Below are positions 1-11,534 of a DNA stretch of 64,000 nucleotides, one piece after another. Source of the DNA: Chelonoidis abingdonii (lineage: Eukaryota > Chordata > Testudines > Testudinidae); contig NC_133769.1 in assembly GCF_003597395.2 (NCBI RefSeq), positions 173,335,058 through 173,399,057 of the forward strand. Direction: 5' to 3'. Below the pieces are notes generated by a model. That model was not told where the DNA came from. It made no database searches and was given only the letters and a program-made list of their open reading frames with translations. Position numbers and translations under genes: made by a program. Every line of letters starts with the position of its first letter. The first letter of the stretch is position 1.

Positions 1-124
1 CCCTGGAAATTCCTGGCTGGTGGCAGCGATATCAGACCTAAGCTGGTAATTAAGCTTAGAGGGTTCATGCTAGCTTCTCAGTTTATGAACGCTAAGGTTC
101 AAATCTGAGTAGGAAGCTACGACA
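1..124 (+). mobile_element. 3' end of an LTR, cut by the window edge
   Basis: The sequence aligns by eye, in reverse complement, to the first 125 bases of the LTR at 55204-56153. Both share the words CTGGTGGCAGCG / CGCTGCCACC and AAGCTGGTAATTAAGCTTAG. The end reads ...CTACGACA, the expected CA terminus, followed by GTTAT as a possible target duplication. No primer-binding-site-like sequence follows, so this is a solo or 3' LTR rather than a 5' LTR with an internal region. Sense orientation is inferred from the related copy at 22344-23170, where AATAAA lies on the plus strand. The family is a turtle LTR retroelement; its class was not resolved. Confidence 0.75.
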
Positions 125-1869
125 GTTATGCTGCATGAGTTTTTTCCCACTCTTCTCCCTAGCCACATACATTTGGTGTCACAAGTTGGACTGGCCCTTT
201 AAGCAGAGTTGGGCTCAGACTCACCTCCTCCTAGTTATCAGTCCCACAGGTGATGGATGGATTTGGACTTGGTTGGATCAGATGACCTGGCATCACAAGA
301 TGATAATGAGTGTGTGACATATGGCTAGAAAGGGTTAAATATCCAGCAAAATAAATAACCCGCAAAAGACATGTGGAGGGATAATGAGTAGGGTCGACAA
401 TGTAATCAACAGTCCCTGTCTATACGATATTCTGATAATTCAGAGGTCAAAAGAACATCCTATCATTTAAATAAATTGCTAACATGGCATATCCTGGGAC
501 TGACATGGCTACAACACTACAAACATTCCCTTGCTTTTCTGCTGTATGGGTTCCAAGGTAGTGCTCCTAATTGGGAGACTTGAAAGTTCAGTAACATAAT
601 TAGCTACATGAATCAATGCAGAGGAGTGTGATAATGTCACACAAGTTCACAGCACTTAATTGTTAATGAGGTGAACAAGGCACCATAATACATAATATAT
701 TTCTGGAAAACTCTGTCATCTTCCCCCCTCCAGAAGCTCTCCCTCCAGAGGCATCAGTGTTGCTCTGAGTAACCATTTCAGTGAGTATTTTGAGAGCAAA
801 TCAGGTATTTGAGCCAAGGTCTAAGTTTGTAATCTGAGCTTCTTATACCCTTCCACAGCAACACCACAATTCCTGAGTAGTGGAAGGAAGAAATTCTGTT
901 TTTCCTTAATGATGTTGAAAATTACCATATATTTTCTAAGGGAAATTCTTAAACATGTCAAAGCAAGATATATCCTGGTAGAGACTGTAATGTACCCATC
1001 AGTTCTCCTCTGTCTTATACTGGTCACAGTTGGATTCTCTTGGATTACTGCTAAGGGAGGGAAGGTGGCACGGTTTCCTTTTCCAGGGAGTGGCTGGAGA
1101 AAATCAGCTATGGTGACAGATTTTCCTTTGTGGAAGAGGCAGATATAGTATTCCTATCTTTGATAATTCTTCCATGTGTAAGCAGAGCATACAATATACA
1201 ACAGTACAAGCAATATATGGTAAGTATTTTAGATTCATAAACATCTAGCATTTTTAACTCATAATATTGAATGATAATCCACTGTTCAAAATTGGTTTAA
1301 CAACAACAAGAACATTTTTTCTTCTAAGATTCCAACCTTATGATAAATGTAGAATTTTAGCCCACATGAATGAGCTGTATCCTGGTGGTGAGCTGTGGAA
1401 AATGACTTCGGGGGCTGATCTCATTTGCATGGGCACCTCCTCCCTGCCTAGCATGATGGACTGCTTGCCCAAATGGTAACTTTGGCTGCTGTGGCATCCC
1501 CAGTCTCTTTGTTATTGGGGCAGGAGTAATAAAGCATTGTTATCCTGGTTATGTGAATCAAGAACAGTAGAACTGTACTTGGCATTTTATGATGGAGGGA
1601 CTCACCCTCAACTAAGAAGCACTTGCTAGGCAAGGGACATGGGTTCCAAAGACCAGTGAATTGAGAGAGGTTGGGATAGGTATGTGTACCTGGTAGCATG
1701 GAGTCCTTCTGAGGGCCCCAAACATCACTTATTTCTTTCTTCTCTCTTTGGTGTATTAACAGAGCTCATTTTGACTCAGTTAGGAGTCTTATTAGGTGCT
1801 ACAGAGCTGAAATTAGGCCTACTTTGGGCTAGTTGTTCTGAGAGTATTGACACTGAGGCCCCCTACTAA
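125..1869. other. No recognisable feature
   Basis: Unique-looking AT-rich sequence. Open frames are at most about 83 codons and carry no recognisable motif or exon-like splice pairing. Nothing else can be supported here. Confidence 0.5.
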
Positions 1870-2419
1870 CAGCTGAAATCATGGCTGGTGGTGAGGTCCA
1901 GCTGGCGATGAAAACTGCAGCAGAACAAGGTAAGGCAATTGGCTGTTGACCTAAGCAGCGAGGCATGTAAGATGCCCCCCTCATACCTGCCCCACTTCCA
2001 CCCAGGTTGGGAGGTAAACTCTGCAGATGAATTTCTGAACTCTGGGGGCTGCATTGACCAAAGACAGAAACTGGGGGAGGGGTGACTTCTGGGTTCCTGG
2101 ACTTAAGACCCTGAGGGAAAAAGGACACTCCCAGACTTACTTGGGTGTGAGTCTTTTGCTCATGGTTTGTGTTCTGAATCCTGTTTGATGTTTCCCCAAC
2201 ATATGCCACAACGTTTCCCTCTTTTATTAAAAGGCTTTTGCTACGCTCAGACTCTGTGCTTGCGAAGGGGAAGTATTACCTCTTAGAGGCCCCCAGGGGA
2301 GTGGTATGTAATTGTCCCAGGACACTGGGTAGGGGCTCGAGCCGGTTTTGCATTGTGTTATTGAAACAGAACCCCGAGGTACAGAACCCAGCCCAACTCT
2401 GATGGGCAGAAGGGTTACA
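1870..2419 (+). mobile_element. 3' portion of an LTR, left boundary unknown
   Basis: I recognise the tail from turtle LTRs: an ATTAAA poly(A)-type signal in TTTTATTAAAAGGCTTTTG near 2222-2240, then a U5-like stretch with GGGGCTCGAGCCGG near 2333, ending ...GGGTTACA at 2419. CATGT follows and would be the target duplication, but no matching CATGT before a TG start was found, so the 5' limit is a guess. The minus-strand open frame of 126 codons at 1829-2209 lies antisense to this element and is not supported as a gene. Confidence 0.55.
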
Positions 2420-4439
2420 CATGTGATGCTCCATCTACTGGAGCAAGAACACTAGAAACTGCCCACCTAGGAAAGAGCTCTCTTCCTGCTCCCACATCAG
2501 TTTCTCCCATCTGAATTCTGATTTCATCAGTCAGTGAAGAAGAAAGTGGTGGAGCTGAGCTGCTTCAAGCACAGGAGGGGATGCAGTGTTACTTTACTGC
2601 CTGATGAGCAGCTAAGGCTTCCCTACCAGGGGGAACTTACTGGTGTAATGATACCAGTATAATTAGGCTGGTAAATTTCCCTGTGGAGACAAAGCTCTAA
2701 ATTGTCCATCTGAAATCAAGTAACTGGCTTTTGTGAGGGTACTGGCACAGTACCTGTATCATGTTTTTACTGGTTAAGTGTGTCTACTTTCTTGTGTCCA
2801 TAGACTATACATTCCAAACAGTTAGCTGTAATAATCATTAACTTAATTTAACTATACTCTTAACTTCTTATTAGATAAACTAGGCACAAGAATGCCATTA
2901 ATTTTAGGTAGATGGAAAGTTTCGAGAGTCTATGATTCAGTGAAGATCATTCAGGACAAAGAAAAGACTGACAAAGATTCTAAACTGGAAGGGTCCATTT
3001 TAAAAATTAATTTTAACTCCTAACCAATATATTTACTAGTAAATGAACAGAAAACTCATCCTCTACTTTAAGTGGGAGCTGAAGTTTTGAGGAAGATATG
3101 CTGCATCTTTCATACACACAGCTTGCTGTGCTGATAAGACTTGGGACTCTGAGGTCTGGTTCTCTCCCTCTCCTTGTGTCTCCCTCATACTCCTCTTTAC
3201 TTCAGTCCATCAGCTGGGTCAGATATTATGCAATGAAAAAACTAGATGTCAGCTGCATGCTGAAGATGATGCTGGCCATTTTTTCTCCTAACTGCTGCAT
3301 ATACAGATTTAACAGCTGGGGTGACAGGAGGAGACTTTTAGAACCCTATTTGAGAGAAATCCTGAGACACTACCTTGTGTAATCTCTCAGAAGAAAGGAA
3401 TGGAGCCACTTGACTTTACCAGTTTATTCCTGCTAGTATCTGCAACTCAACACTTCGCTGCAATGAGCTTTGGAATTGAAGCTTTCCTTCCTGAGAAAAC
3501 AGATGTTTTCAGGGTCCTTCATCCTCCCCTTCTCCTGCCCTTCCACACTCACTTTTTTAACCCTTTCCCAATGGAAAACTGTTTTTGAAAACTAAACAAA
3601 CCCCAAAGTGAGAGTGCTATGTTGTTCGACTTCTAAAATCTCCCCCTTTTCTATTGGAAAGAAGTATTAAAAAAAAAAAAGGGGGGGGGAGGGGTTGAAA
3701 GAAGGATGACAGAAGACTGAAAACCTTACCAATTATGGGCTGAATAGAAAGCACCTGAGTCTCTCGTGTCACTACAGCCATGTGATTTCCAATGAATGCA
3801 TAAGACTTGTCTTTCTGAATCATCTTGAATTTACCTAAGAAATTGATTTGGTCTGGCCATCTCTACTCTTCCAGAGAACAACTTGATCAGCTCAGGGAGG
3901 GATCCTGTGGTATTTTGGAATGACCTATGTACCTATATCTGCTCTATTTTAATCCTGTATTTATATCCTGTATTGTCCTAGATGGACAAACTAGTTAAAA
4001 TATCTTACAACTATGAGTGAATCCACTAGTTTCCTTTCCAAACTGTGCTGAGAGATTTGAATTATTGCTTGACCTGCGCATGCGAAATGAAACAAAAACT
4101 CAAGTAAAATACTTGCTGTTGGTGAAGCATTTAATGAATTAAATGGGGTCAGAGCACTCTTACTCTTAACATTTAGTTTGATGGTAACAGCAACAAAAGT
4201 TAACCTTGAACTGGAATCTAGAACGCTCCTCTGCATTACAGGGCTATATTGCTATAAAAGATTAGTGTGTGGTATCAGTTCCTGATTCAGCATTTCAGAG
4301 CATTTCTATTGATAAATGTTTTTTGGAGCATCAATTACATTTTTTAATTATTTTTAGAAAAGACAAATGCATAAAAGGCCTGTTTTTTTTCTGTCAGTAT
4401 TGCTATTTTGGTTAGGGGTGTGTGTGTGTATGTATGTAT
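2420..4439. other. No gene; minor simple repeats
   Basis: Mostly unique sequence. A short stretch near 2636-2700 (GGTGTAATGATACC and similar words) resembles the miniature element at 4440-4630. A mononucleotide junction of 12 A then 9 G lies at 3669-3689. The open frame of 94 codons at 3098-3382 has no recognisable domain. Confidence 0.45.
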
Positions 4440-4630
4440 TTTAACCAAAAATAGTTAGACCAATACAAACTCCTAGTGTAGACACAGGTTATATCAATAT
4501 AAAGGTGCCTTAGACTAGTATAGGTTATTCCCTTCTTTTATATTGGTATAACCGCGTCCTCACTAGCAGTTACACTACTTTAACTAAACCAGTTGTATAC
4601 CAGTACAACTTTTCCATGTAGACAAGTCTT
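4440..4630. mobile_element. Miniature DNA-element fragment with GTAGACAAG end
   Basis: The right edge reads CCATGTAGACAAG (about 4614-4626), the same GTCTAC-type terminus as the elements at 6702, 10963 and 42810. Inside are several GGTTATA/TATAACC words (near 4487, 4525, 4546) that give internal inverted repeats. The left end is not clear. This is probably an old non-autonomous member of the GTCTACAC-terminus group. Confidence 0.4.
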
Positions 4631-5705
4631 GAGATGTGAAAAAGTTTAGAAATTCTCATAATATAAAGGCTAAACTTAAAAATAAAAAAGTCTTAGTTTG
4701 AAATGGACAAAATTTTCTTTGGGAGATATACTTTCTTCTAAAGCCATTAGTTGTAGTCAAAACAATCGAAGTCATCAAACCAATTCAAATTATAGGTGGT
4801 GAGAAAATGCAGAAGTTTTTCTTGGGCCTTGTTAATTAAATTTACAAGATCAGACAATTCATCTGCATCTGAGGGCTGGCTGCCTAGCACAATTGTCAGT
4901 GTTATAATGAGACAGTCTCGTTATGATCATAGGTGCTTTTTTTTTTTGCAAGCAGATGACTTGCTGTGATGGATTTGGAGGTGCTGTGTAACTTATAAAT
5001 ACTGTGTGTTGAGCTGATTATTGGGATGTTTTCTATATGGCTGTCCTGATGTAGTTTAATAGTATGGTGTTAAGAAAAACTACATCAGGACAGATGTAAG
5101 GAAGGAAACAGAATGGCTCAAGTTAAGTCGCTTCTCAGCAAACACTTGAGGGCTGTTAAGAGAAAAGGCTCACTGAAAGCTGAGATCAAAAGGCCTATAG
5201 CAGTTTCAAGCATGATCCCCACTGCAGGTATCTGAGGAAGTTTGGCCTCACTATGTACTAGGGGAATAGACATGTGTTCACTGGTTTTTAAACTCCCTTT
5301 TTCTAAATGCTTTATACCTGTTAAAACAAACAATACTCACATTTAAAAACCATGCTTGGGTTTTGTCACTATGTTCACTACTATGTTCCTGAAGGGAAGA
5401 ACTCTAGATACAAGAGCTCATTTGTACTTACTGGGTGAACTAGGGCTCTAGGCTGCAGTGCCCATGTATGAACGGGAGACCCGTATAATCACACTTACCA
5501 CACTGTGTTAATGACTGGATCCCACAAATATAGCTGGTGGACTATTTGTAGGAACTCAAAGCATCAGCTGTATCTACGGGGTACAAGTGTTCTGTTGCTC
5601 AGGAAGTAGTGCCAGAAGATTTGGCCAAACATTTACTTTTCTGATTTCCATCCCGCTATTCCTAGTAATATGTCTTTGCTAAACATTCAACATGCTAAAC
5701 CATTC
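4631..5705. other. No gene; contains one hairpin
   Basis: Unique-looking sequence apart from the perfect hairpin at 5041-5093, listed separately. The minus-strand frame of 71 codons at 5118-5333 has no recognisable motif. Confidence 0.45.
5041..5093. repeat. Perfect 17-bp inverted repeat (hairpin)
   Basis: Positions 5041-5057 (CTGTCCTGATGTAGTTT) are exactly reverse-complementary to 5077-5093, leaving a 19-base loop. The flanks do not extend the stem. It is too short for a typical pre-miRNA and may be the remnant of a small foldback element. Confidence 0.7.
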
Positions 5706-5896
5706 TTGATATGCGGCCTCTGTATGCTGCCCAAAACTTGGCTTTTCCCCCCGTTTTGTGCCCTATTGCATGGTATATCATTTGCTGTCTGTTTTCATCT
5801 TTATGCATTAGATAGGTGCTGGCCATAAAATAGGGCACAAAAGTAGGGAGTGGAGGGGAGGCAAGTTTTGGGCTAAACACAGAGGCAGCATATCAA
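5706..5896. mobile_element. Foldback (MITE-like) element, about 60-bp inverted arms
   Basis: The left arm starts TTGATATGC and the right arm ends GCATATCAA. Moving inward both arms carry, in inverted order, CCTCTGT, GCCCAAAACTTG, then TTTTGTGCCCTATT at 5754-5767 against AATAGGGCACAAAA at 5828-5841. The unpaired centre is about 60 bp. Identity between arms is high but not perfect, as for an old insertion. No target duplication could be read, and an LTR begins three bases after the right arm. I do not recognise the family. Confidence 0.65.
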
Positions 5897-5899
5897 TAT

Positions 5900-6456
5900 T
5901 GTGGCAAATTGCCGGTACTGTTCTGCTGGGTCTCGCGCTTTCTCTTCTCTGGGGTAAGTTCAGGGTGCTATTGCTTGCCTCTGAACCGGTTCTTAATTAC
6001 TCCACTAGTGTCCTTGGAGGAGGGGACCTGGGCCCACCCTCTACTCCAGGTCCCAACCCAGGGGCCCTGAGGGTTGTGGTGAACCACTTGACTAAGCAGT
6101 TCCTTCCCATGGGTTACTTCCCTCTCCTACCCTTCAGCTTGTGAAGGGCTTCTTGCCTCCCTTCTACACAAGCCTGGTGCCCTTTACCTAGGGTTTCTTC
6201 TGGACTTCACAATCCACCGCAGCACTCCTCCAAACTTTCTATTTCTCTCTTATCAAACTCTGCTCCAATCAAACCTTCCTCCTTCAACTCCCACACTGTC
6301 TGACTGAAGCAGGGGGTTTTTATCACATGACTGAAGTCAGGTGCTCTAAATGGCTACAGGTGTTCTAGTTAATCTAAAGCAAACCTTCCTCCCTCGGCAG
6401 GGAATAAGGCCCCCTGCTAACACTCTCATGCTGCCCTCTGGCCATGCTGTATCACA
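5900..6456 (-). mobile_element. Solo LTR, 557 bp, TSD ATAT
   Basis: Starts TGTGGCAAATTGCC and ends GCTGTATCACA, giving inverted TGTG...CACA termini. ATAT lies at 5896-5899 and again at 6457-6460, a 4-bp target duplication (5 bp, AATAT, if the shared A is counted). No internal retroviral region is present, so this is a solo LTR left by LTR-LTR recombination. Minus orientation is from memory of the turtle family, which I recall starting TGTGATA...GCATGGCC; it was not proven here. Confidence 0.75.
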
Positions 6457-6701
6457 ATATTCATTATTTGTTTTTTTCCAGAATTTTCTTCCCTCTGTTT
6501 TTGTGCAAGGGCTGGAAATCAGACATCTAAAAATGTGCCCTGCAGGTCCAGACTGGACATAGGGTACAAAGCAAATGCATATGGACTTGCTGCAAATAAT
6601 GAGATAAAAATGTGATCATTGTAACACAGAGCACACTAGAGTTTCAAAGGCCATCATGGCATTATTGAAGGAAAGCAAAAATGACTCTCAGTAGAGACTC
6701 A

Positions 6702-7098
6702 GCCTGGTCTACACTACAGAGTTAGGTTGACATAAGGCAGCCTACGCTGACCTGACTGTGTCAGTGTCTACTCTAGAATGCAGCTCTCACTGATGTAACT
6801 TGCCCATTACACTGACTTAATAACTCCACCTCCACAAGAGGCATAGTGCTTAAGTTGATGTAGCTAGGTCACCATAGTGTCAGTATAGACATTGCATTTC
6901 TTACATCAACTGCTGCCTTTCAGAAGCCATCCCACAATACCCCACACTGACAGTTAAATCCGTGCAAGCGCTACTGGTGAGGACGTGCATCGCTGACACA
7001 AGAAGCGTAGTGTAGACATGCAAAAGCAGTTCAATTACTGCTGTGGCTGTAAGTGGATGTAACTTAGGTCAACTTAATTTTGTAGTGTAGACTTACCC
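6702..7098. mobile_element. Non-autonomous DNA element, GTCTACACTA termini
   Basis: Left end CCTGGTCTACACTACAGAGTTAGG and right end near ...TTTTGTAGTGTAGACTTACCC are inverted copies; TTAGGTTGACATAA near 6722 mirrors TTAGGTCAACTTAA near 7065. About 397 bp, no coding capacity. The terminus matches those at 10963-11279 and 42810-44973. I read it as a Harbinger-type miniature. The target duplication was not resolved. Confidence 0.7.
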
Positions 7099-8139
7099 TT
7101 AGCTAACAAACAATAGGAATGTCAAATAATGTAACTTTTGTCTCAAGTAATGATTAAAATAGTGTGCTCATCAGAGATTATGGATGATTATTCATAAAAC
7201 CCACATTATCCTCAATCAAGCTGAGTGGCTATTATATGACTTGTGGCAGTCCTCCTCATGGAGACATTCACACAAATCACTGGGCTGAGTATAATAATTG
7301 GAGAGAAAACAATAGGAATTGCTAATAATTCTATTGTAAAAGGCCACTTTATTTCATAAAACCTGTAGGAAGTTGGAACTTGAGACGTACAGTATTTGCA
7401 TTTTGTGATTATAATCTATGCAACAATTTACAACCCTTAAATCCTAATGTTAATCCTACAAAAATGAAGTTTGCTTTACGAAAACATGCATTCTAACAGA
7501 TAACCTCTTTAGCATTTGTCTGTGATGTAGTCATCATGATTCCGTTTGCTAAAAGGGGAGAAAAATGAGAGACTTGAACACAGAAGCTTTGATCTTATTG
7601 AGCAGAAGATTGAAGTGAAAGATAAGTTGTTTCTTCATACTTTAGAAAGTTCTGAAAGCTAAAATTGTGACATCAATTGTCTGTAGTTACTGTAACAATT
7701 AATTTGTCACGATGAAAAGACTACAGGAAGTGGGTGGATCAGGTCATCCACCCCCACAGAATATCTGCATGTGCAGGTGGCAGTTTTAAAGCATACAAGT
7801 TGCCAAGGGTACACTGTTAGCCTTACCCGTATGTGACAGATAGTTGCCTCCTGTCCTTTTACCCGCTTCACCTCCCCTCAACACCTTTTGCCCAAGCCCC
7901 ACTTAATAAAGATCAGTACCATGTTCTTTAAACACGTACCAGCAAACTTTGCAAAGACCCCCTGTGATATGTCATTAGTGCCCAAGTTCTGTTTCTTTTT
8001 GCCTACTGTTTGATCCAGCTTAGTCTGCCATGCTGTTTGTGTTTATACAATGTAATAAGACATCTGCTGCCCAGCAGAGCTCATCTGTGTATCGGTGGAG
8101 CTTTGCAGTTGACTGCTGTCCTATTTATATTAATTGAAC
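7099..8139. other. No gene recognised
   Basis: Unique AT-rich sequence. A small hairpin GGGTGGAT...ATCCACCC lies at 7732-7753. No open frame of note. Confidence 0.45.
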
Positions 8140-8470
8140 ATGCCATATTCTGCATACATCGCTGATTACTCTAATTTATTTCAGCTCCTAAAGACCCAAG
8201 GATTTTTCCTGGTTGCCCTTACAGCATTGTTTTATTCATTTGGCTCCAATTAGCCTCAGCTAATGAAAATACATCATACTGAACCCTCCTGTTAGCCATT
8301 GCTGTTCCTAATGACATAATTTGTGAGTTTTGAGCTCTTTAAAGTAAAGACTTCTGGAATTAAGTTACAGTCTCTTCATTAATTGGAGGCATCTGGGGTC
8401 CTTCCTTTAAAGACGATTTGTGATTTTTACTTAACTAATAAACATTGACATAATCAGAGAGCTATCAACA
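8140..8470. promoter_or_regulatory. Candidate conserved noncoding block
   Basis: This stretch lacks repeat signatures and is rich in homeodomain-type words: TAATTGAAC (8131), CCAATTAG (8246), TAATGACATAA (8309), TTCATTAATTGG (8374), as well as AGCTCTTTAAAG. Such composition is typical of vertebrate developmental enhancers but is also found by chance in AT-rich DNA. No conservation data are available here, so this is only a candidate. Confidence 0.2.
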
Positions 8471-8721
8471 CCATATGTCAGTCCTTTGTGAGAAACAGAT
8501 CATACCTCTGCCCAGCTGGGGAAGGAAATGCTTCTACATTAGCACTGTCTAGGTGTATTTTTAGAACATCATTCAACACAGGGGAGTTGCTATGGGAAAA
8601 GTTGCAACTTACTTTAAAAGCCAGGTGGTATTTTTTCCCCCGACTACTTAGGTGAGGTTAACTTTAATGACAAACAGATTCCAGAGACTGTGTATGTAAC
8701 TACACTTCTCTAGTATGGTGT

Positions 8722-8822
8722 TTTCAAAAGCCCTCAATGTTGGCCTAACTTTGCTTCTCCTGTAATATGTGCATTGACTTCAACGGGAGCAACATTAGGT
8801 CACCACTGAGGGCTTTTCAAAA
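8722..8822. repeat. Foldback relic, inverted CAAAAGCCCTCA arms
   Basis: TTTTCAAAAGCCCTCAATG near 8721 is mirrored by CACTGAGGGCTTTTCAAAA near 8804, with GGCCTAA/TTAGGTC further in and a central ATTGACTTCAACGGGAG. Total about 100 bp. It looks like an old, short palindromic miniature element seen in reptiles; the family name is unknown to me. Confidence 0.55.
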
Positions 8823-10255
8823 TCTCTTCCCTAGTGTGCTTGTGTGTGTGTGTTTCTGAGATAATACATGCTTTTGTGGTATGAAGGCTTTATTGGTGTG
8901 AATGAGTTTTACGGGCAGCTTTGAAGGAGATTGAGTTTAGGTATTTGTGAAGGGGTGATCTTCTCTCCCTCCCCCACCTCCCAAGGCAATTTAAAAAACA
9001 AAAGCTACTTGACAGTATAATTTATCCCTATAGTAGACTGCAGGAAGATCAAAAATCATACACATTCCACAGACATGTAATACATGTTACCAAAAGGGGA
9101 ATATCTCACCTATTCCTATTCTTGTACAGTGCCAGCACCTAAACAACCTTCAGAGTCCCTTGGGGTATACATTTTGCCACCCAGCTCCTTCATTAAATAC
9201 TATCTTTTCTCTGACATGAAGGGAGTTCAGCAATCTCTTCAAGTCTTTGTGTCCTCTGATGCTCTGGGTTCTCCTGACCATCTGCAAGTATTTCATAATT
9301 TCATCAGTCTCCAAGACAGTGAGCGTGGATGACATCTCCAGCTCTCTAAATATCAAATGCCATAAAAGCTTTGTTTGCATGTTAATTGATTACTTATTCT
9401 TAATTCTTCAATTTTATGGCGATGATTCTAAGACCACCACAATATGAGGATGTAACACCTCTTTTTGTGGTGGTGTAGAGGTGGTCATCTTGGCATATGC
9501 TGAGCATTGTGAAATTGTAGCGTGCTGGGGGATGAGAGAACATAAGAAAGTGCATTGACTTCTGTCAAAGTGGAGGGTCTGAAGCAGGGGGAGTAAATGT
9601 TGTGCATTGAAATGGATGCTCCCATGTTGGAGGGTGTGGAAATATCCTTTCAGCTTCTGCACACGGACTGAATGGGGGGCAATTGGGGAAGAGAGGATGG
9701 AAGTGCTAGTGAACTTGGAGGGAATGGGGAGATAGGGTGTTTCTCCATTGTAGATCTTAAAAGCTGCTGTTTGTGGAGAAGTGTGCAGAAGTGGAATTCC
9801 CTTAGGGGATGATATGGCATCGCTAAACAAAGAGGGCGTGTATGGGGGGGGTTGGGTGGGGAAATTGTAAATTGTGTGGGGATTTGTGTCAATGCACAAT
9901 TGCACTATATGTAGGGCCCTATGTATAAGGCTGCCTGTCAAAGGTTGGATGGATCAGTTCTACTCCATTAGTCCCTTCACTTCCTTAAACACTGGTTGCT
10001 TCCAGTGTAAAGAAGGGTGAGATTCCCCTGGCATGAAGTTTCTTTTCCCCACATAAAGCTAGAAAAGAAGGAAGGCCCCTTCATTATAAAGGTATTAACA
10101 CTCCTAGCATGTGAACCTGCTTAGAGTGACAGTGAATGGCAAGGCAATGGAGGACTTGCACTGTTTGCCTTTAGCAGAGTTCACCATGCAGGCAGGCTCC
10201 ACTGCACTTAAAAAGCAAGATAGCTAGGCTTGGCCCAGAGGGTTACAGCATCATC
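8823..10255. other. No supported gene; one 175-codon open frame
   Basis: A short GT tract lies near 8838. The minus-strand frame at 9414-9941 (175 codons) is one of the longest in the window. Its translation is rich in Pro, Ser, Thr and His, with no recognisable domain, signal peptide or membrane segment, and no splice context was found. A chance frame opposite purine-rich plus-strand sequence is the simplest reading. Confidence 0.4.
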
Positions 10256-10400
10256 ATAAAAGGCAGGCAAAAGTTGGGAGGGGAAATGGAGGCACAGAGA
10301 GGTTTGGCCCAGCATCATATGGCAGAGCTGGGACTAGGACCCAGATCTTGTGAGACCCAGCTCAGTGCCCTACCCATTAGGCCACACTGACCCATTCAGT
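10256..10400 (-). repeat. MIR/CORE-SINE relic
   Basis: Plus strand reads as the reverse complement of a MIR core: AAATGGAGGCACAGAGAGGTT, then GGCAGAGCTGGGACTAGGACC, AGCTCAGTGCCCTACCCATTAGGCCAC. These are the hallmark words of the tRNA-derived CORE-SINE family, divergent as expected for an ancient element. Confidence 0.8.
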
Positions 10401-10962
10401 TTTGGATTTGACATAGGATCAGTAAGGTTCCCGGAGCCTCGATTTCATGCCTCTCTCGTGTTGTTCCCATGCTGCTTATGATTCTGAACCCCTGTTGTTT
10501 CATTTGTGATTTCTAAGGCACCCCAAAGTGCTTTGTTCATGTCAAAACTTAGCAGCAAAAAAGAACCATTAAACAAACTCTTTTCTATACACTCCTCCAA
10601 AAGCATGTGAAAGGGTTTGTTTGTTGGATTCGATATATTTCCTATTCTTCATTTTCAGTCTGATGGCTGAAGCATCAGGGAGACAAGCTTCAGAGCTAGC
10701 TGTGAAAGTTGCTTTACTTAAAAGACCAGCCTCTCTTCTCTTTCATATTCTTACATTGGTAGTGCGGCTTTCACATTAACCTCTTGGGCACTGCCGTACA
10801 TACTGTGTGATGTGGTGTGGAGTACAAGGTAGGCGGCGCCCTTGTTACATCACTCTATATGGCTGAATCACTTGCATTCTAATTAACTGACACTTTAGAA
10901 TGAAGACACAGCATTAGCTTATTCCATTGTTGCAGAACATTGTAGCAAAAGGGCTAACCAAG
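10401..10962. other. No recognisable feature
   Basis: Unique sequence between a MIR and a DNA element. Nothing supportable seen. Confidence 0.4.
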
Positions 10963-11279
10963 AGTAAGTCTACACTACCTGCCAGATCGGTGGGTAGTGA
11001 TCGATCGGGGATCGATTTATCACATATAGTATAGACACGATAAATCGATCCCCGATCACTCTCCCGTTGACTGCTGAACTCCAGCAGTGCGAGAAGTGGA
11101 AGCAAAGTCGACAGGCGAGCTGCGACCGTCGATCCAGTGCCGCAAGGATGCGAAGTAAGTAATTTTTAATTCAATCTAAGATATGTTGACTTCAGCTACA
11201 GTATTCTCGTAGCTGAGGTTGTGTATCTTAGATCGATTTCCCCCCTCTCCTGCCCCAGTGTAGTTAGACCAGGCCTAAG
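10963..11279. mobile_element. Non-autonomous DNA element with internal 19-bp inverted repeat
   Basis: Left end AGTAAGTCTACACTACC and right end CCCCAGTGTAGTTAGACCAGG are inverted GTCTACACT-type termini. Inside, 11003-11021 (GATCGGGGATCGATTTATC) is exactly reverse-complementary to 11039-11057 with a 17-base loop, and GTAGCTGA-type words near 11176-11220 form a second inverted pair. GC-richer than its surroundings. I recognise the family from turtle sequence. No protein-coding remnant. Confidence 0.7.
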
Positions 11280-11534
11280 TCTTTTTGTAATGGGCACAGT
11301 GGTACATACATCTGGAGAAGGGGTGTTATGAAAACTAATTTGACTGGTAAGTGTTGTGGGTACCCGATATGACAACAAAAGCCAGCCAATTGTGATGACA
11401 ATAAAGTGCATCATATTTTGGAAAACAGGTATTCCAGATACTTCTGCCACTGGAGAAGCACAAGTCACTTGACCTGTTCATAACTTGAAATGCCCACAGG
11501 ACATATGATATGTCCATATATCTACTGTAATTAT

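Noticed and set aside
1829..2209. 126-codon minus-strand frame
   Set aside because: Antisense to an LTR tail; no domain recognised.
5041..5093. Hairpin as a microRNA precursor
   Set aside because: A 17-bp stem with a 19-base loop is too short and does not extend into the flanks.
9414..9941. 175-codon minus-strand open frame
   Set aside because: Pro/Ser/Thr/His-rich translation without motifs, opposite purine-rich sequence that naturally lacks antisense stops. No supporting context.
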